Part shown: one piece after another, positions 5,999-6,272 of the stretch
Layout of the letters: each line of letters begins with the position of its first letter
How positions within the stretch are numbered: the first letter of the stretch is position 1
NCBI GenBank assembly: GCA_934426255.1
Contig: CAKRYD010000048.1
Span: forward strand, 1-6,272
Reading direction: 5' to 3'
DNA: 6,272 bases
Origin: an uncultured Bacteroidaceae bacterium
GTDB lineage: Bacteria; Bacteroidota; Bacteroidia; Bacteroidales; Bacteroidaceae
Notes under the pieces: model-generated
Databases searched by the model: none
Seen by the model: only the letters and a program-made list of their open reading frames with translations
Told to the model about the DNA's origin: nothing
Translations under genes and position numbers: made by a program

Positions 5999-6272
5999 TT
6001 ATTTGATTGCCTTTTGGGCTTTTTCATAGATTCTTTTGGCTTCGTCCATGTATTTAGACTTAGGATATTCGTTGACAAAGCCATAGTATTCATCAATAGC
6101 GTCATTGTAACGATCCTTCATCTTCGATTCTATACTGCGCACGGCCAAGTCGTATTTTGCACGAAGTATCAATATCGAAAAGTCCTCTTTGCGACGCGTA
6201 TACGGATAATCGCGGATAGCATTCTGCGCCGTGATAATCGCTGCCTCATAATTGCTGCCTCCCATGGTACAG
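5999..6272 (-). CDS. bamD: BamD outer membrane assembly lipoprotein, C-terminal part only
   Basis: Only the last 90 residues lie in the window. The frame is open through 6272, so the Met at 6265 is internal and should not be used as a start; the codons before it read Cys-Thr. The fragment holds two TPR-like helical hairpins: NYEAAIITAQNAIRDYPYT followed by a helix with the motif RAKYDLAVRSIESKMKDRY, then AIDEYYGFVNEYPKSKYMDEA. This 'A..S.ESK..ERY..A...Y..F...YP.SKY..EA' pattern is typical of the C-terminus of Bacteroidota BamD. In the BAM complex BamD is a periplasmic lipoprotein that works with BamA to fold outer-membrane beta-barrels. The N-terminal signal, lipobox Cys and first TPRs lie beyond the window. 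A bamD-rpoZ order is familiar in Bacteroidales, which supports both calls. Confidence 0.88.
   Translation of the reverse strand, partial: CTMGGSNYEAAIITAQNAIRDYPYTRRKEDFSILILRAKYDLAVRSIESKMKDRYNDAIDEYYGFVNEYPKSKYMDEAKRIYEKAQKAIK

Noticed and set aside
5999..6265. Complete 88-codon gene starting at the Met at 6265.
   Set aside because: The frame stays open to the window edge, and the sequence matches only the C-terminal part of BamD, so this Met is internal.

Overview
The window looks like chromosomal core DNA from a Bacteroidota species, most likely order Bacteroidales (Bacteroides/Prevotella-like). The grounds are: a Bacteroidota-type RNA polymerase omega/Rpb6 protein directly downstream of a BamD lipoprotein gene; a DUF4293 membrane protein ending in the family's typical 'ADRIR'; an ssb-gldE pair; very weak Shine-Dalgarno signals; and a TAnnTTTG-like -7 promoter element. 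Genus is an inference. I see no mobile element, tRNA, rRNA, CRISPR array or phage gene.

All seven genes lie on the minus strand, so transcription runs from high to low coordinates. In that order they are: the C-terminal part of bamD (6272-5999, cut by the window edge), rpoZ/omega (5973-5635), a four-helix DUF4293 protein (5626-5219), ssb (5218-4823), a gldE-like CNNM/CBS/CorC protein (4819-3578) and an Sfp-type 4'-phosphopantetheinyl transferase (3537-2896). Gaps between these six are 25, 8, 0, 3 and 40 bp, which suggests one transcription unit for envelope assembly, transcription, DNA maintenance and carrier-protein activation. DUF4293, ssb and gldE share one reading frame and are separated only by single stop codons.

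A 156-bp gap (2740-2895) follows, with a plausible Bacteroidota promoter and a tiny possible leader ORF. It precedes a very large gene that fills 2739-1 and runs off the left edge (913 codons with no stop). This gene encodes two N-terminal receiver-like domains, the first without a phosphoacceptor Asp and the second with one, fused to a PEP/pyruvate-binding ATP-grasp domain of the PPDK/PEP-synthase type. It is often labelled phosphoenolpyruvate synthase, but no phosphohistidine swivel motif or PEP-binding barrel is visible in the part seen, so its real role looks unassigned. It is the most interesting object in the window.

Smaller oddities are an SSB without the usual acidic C-terminal tip and a GldE homologue whose membrane domain has lost recognisable CNNM motifs.
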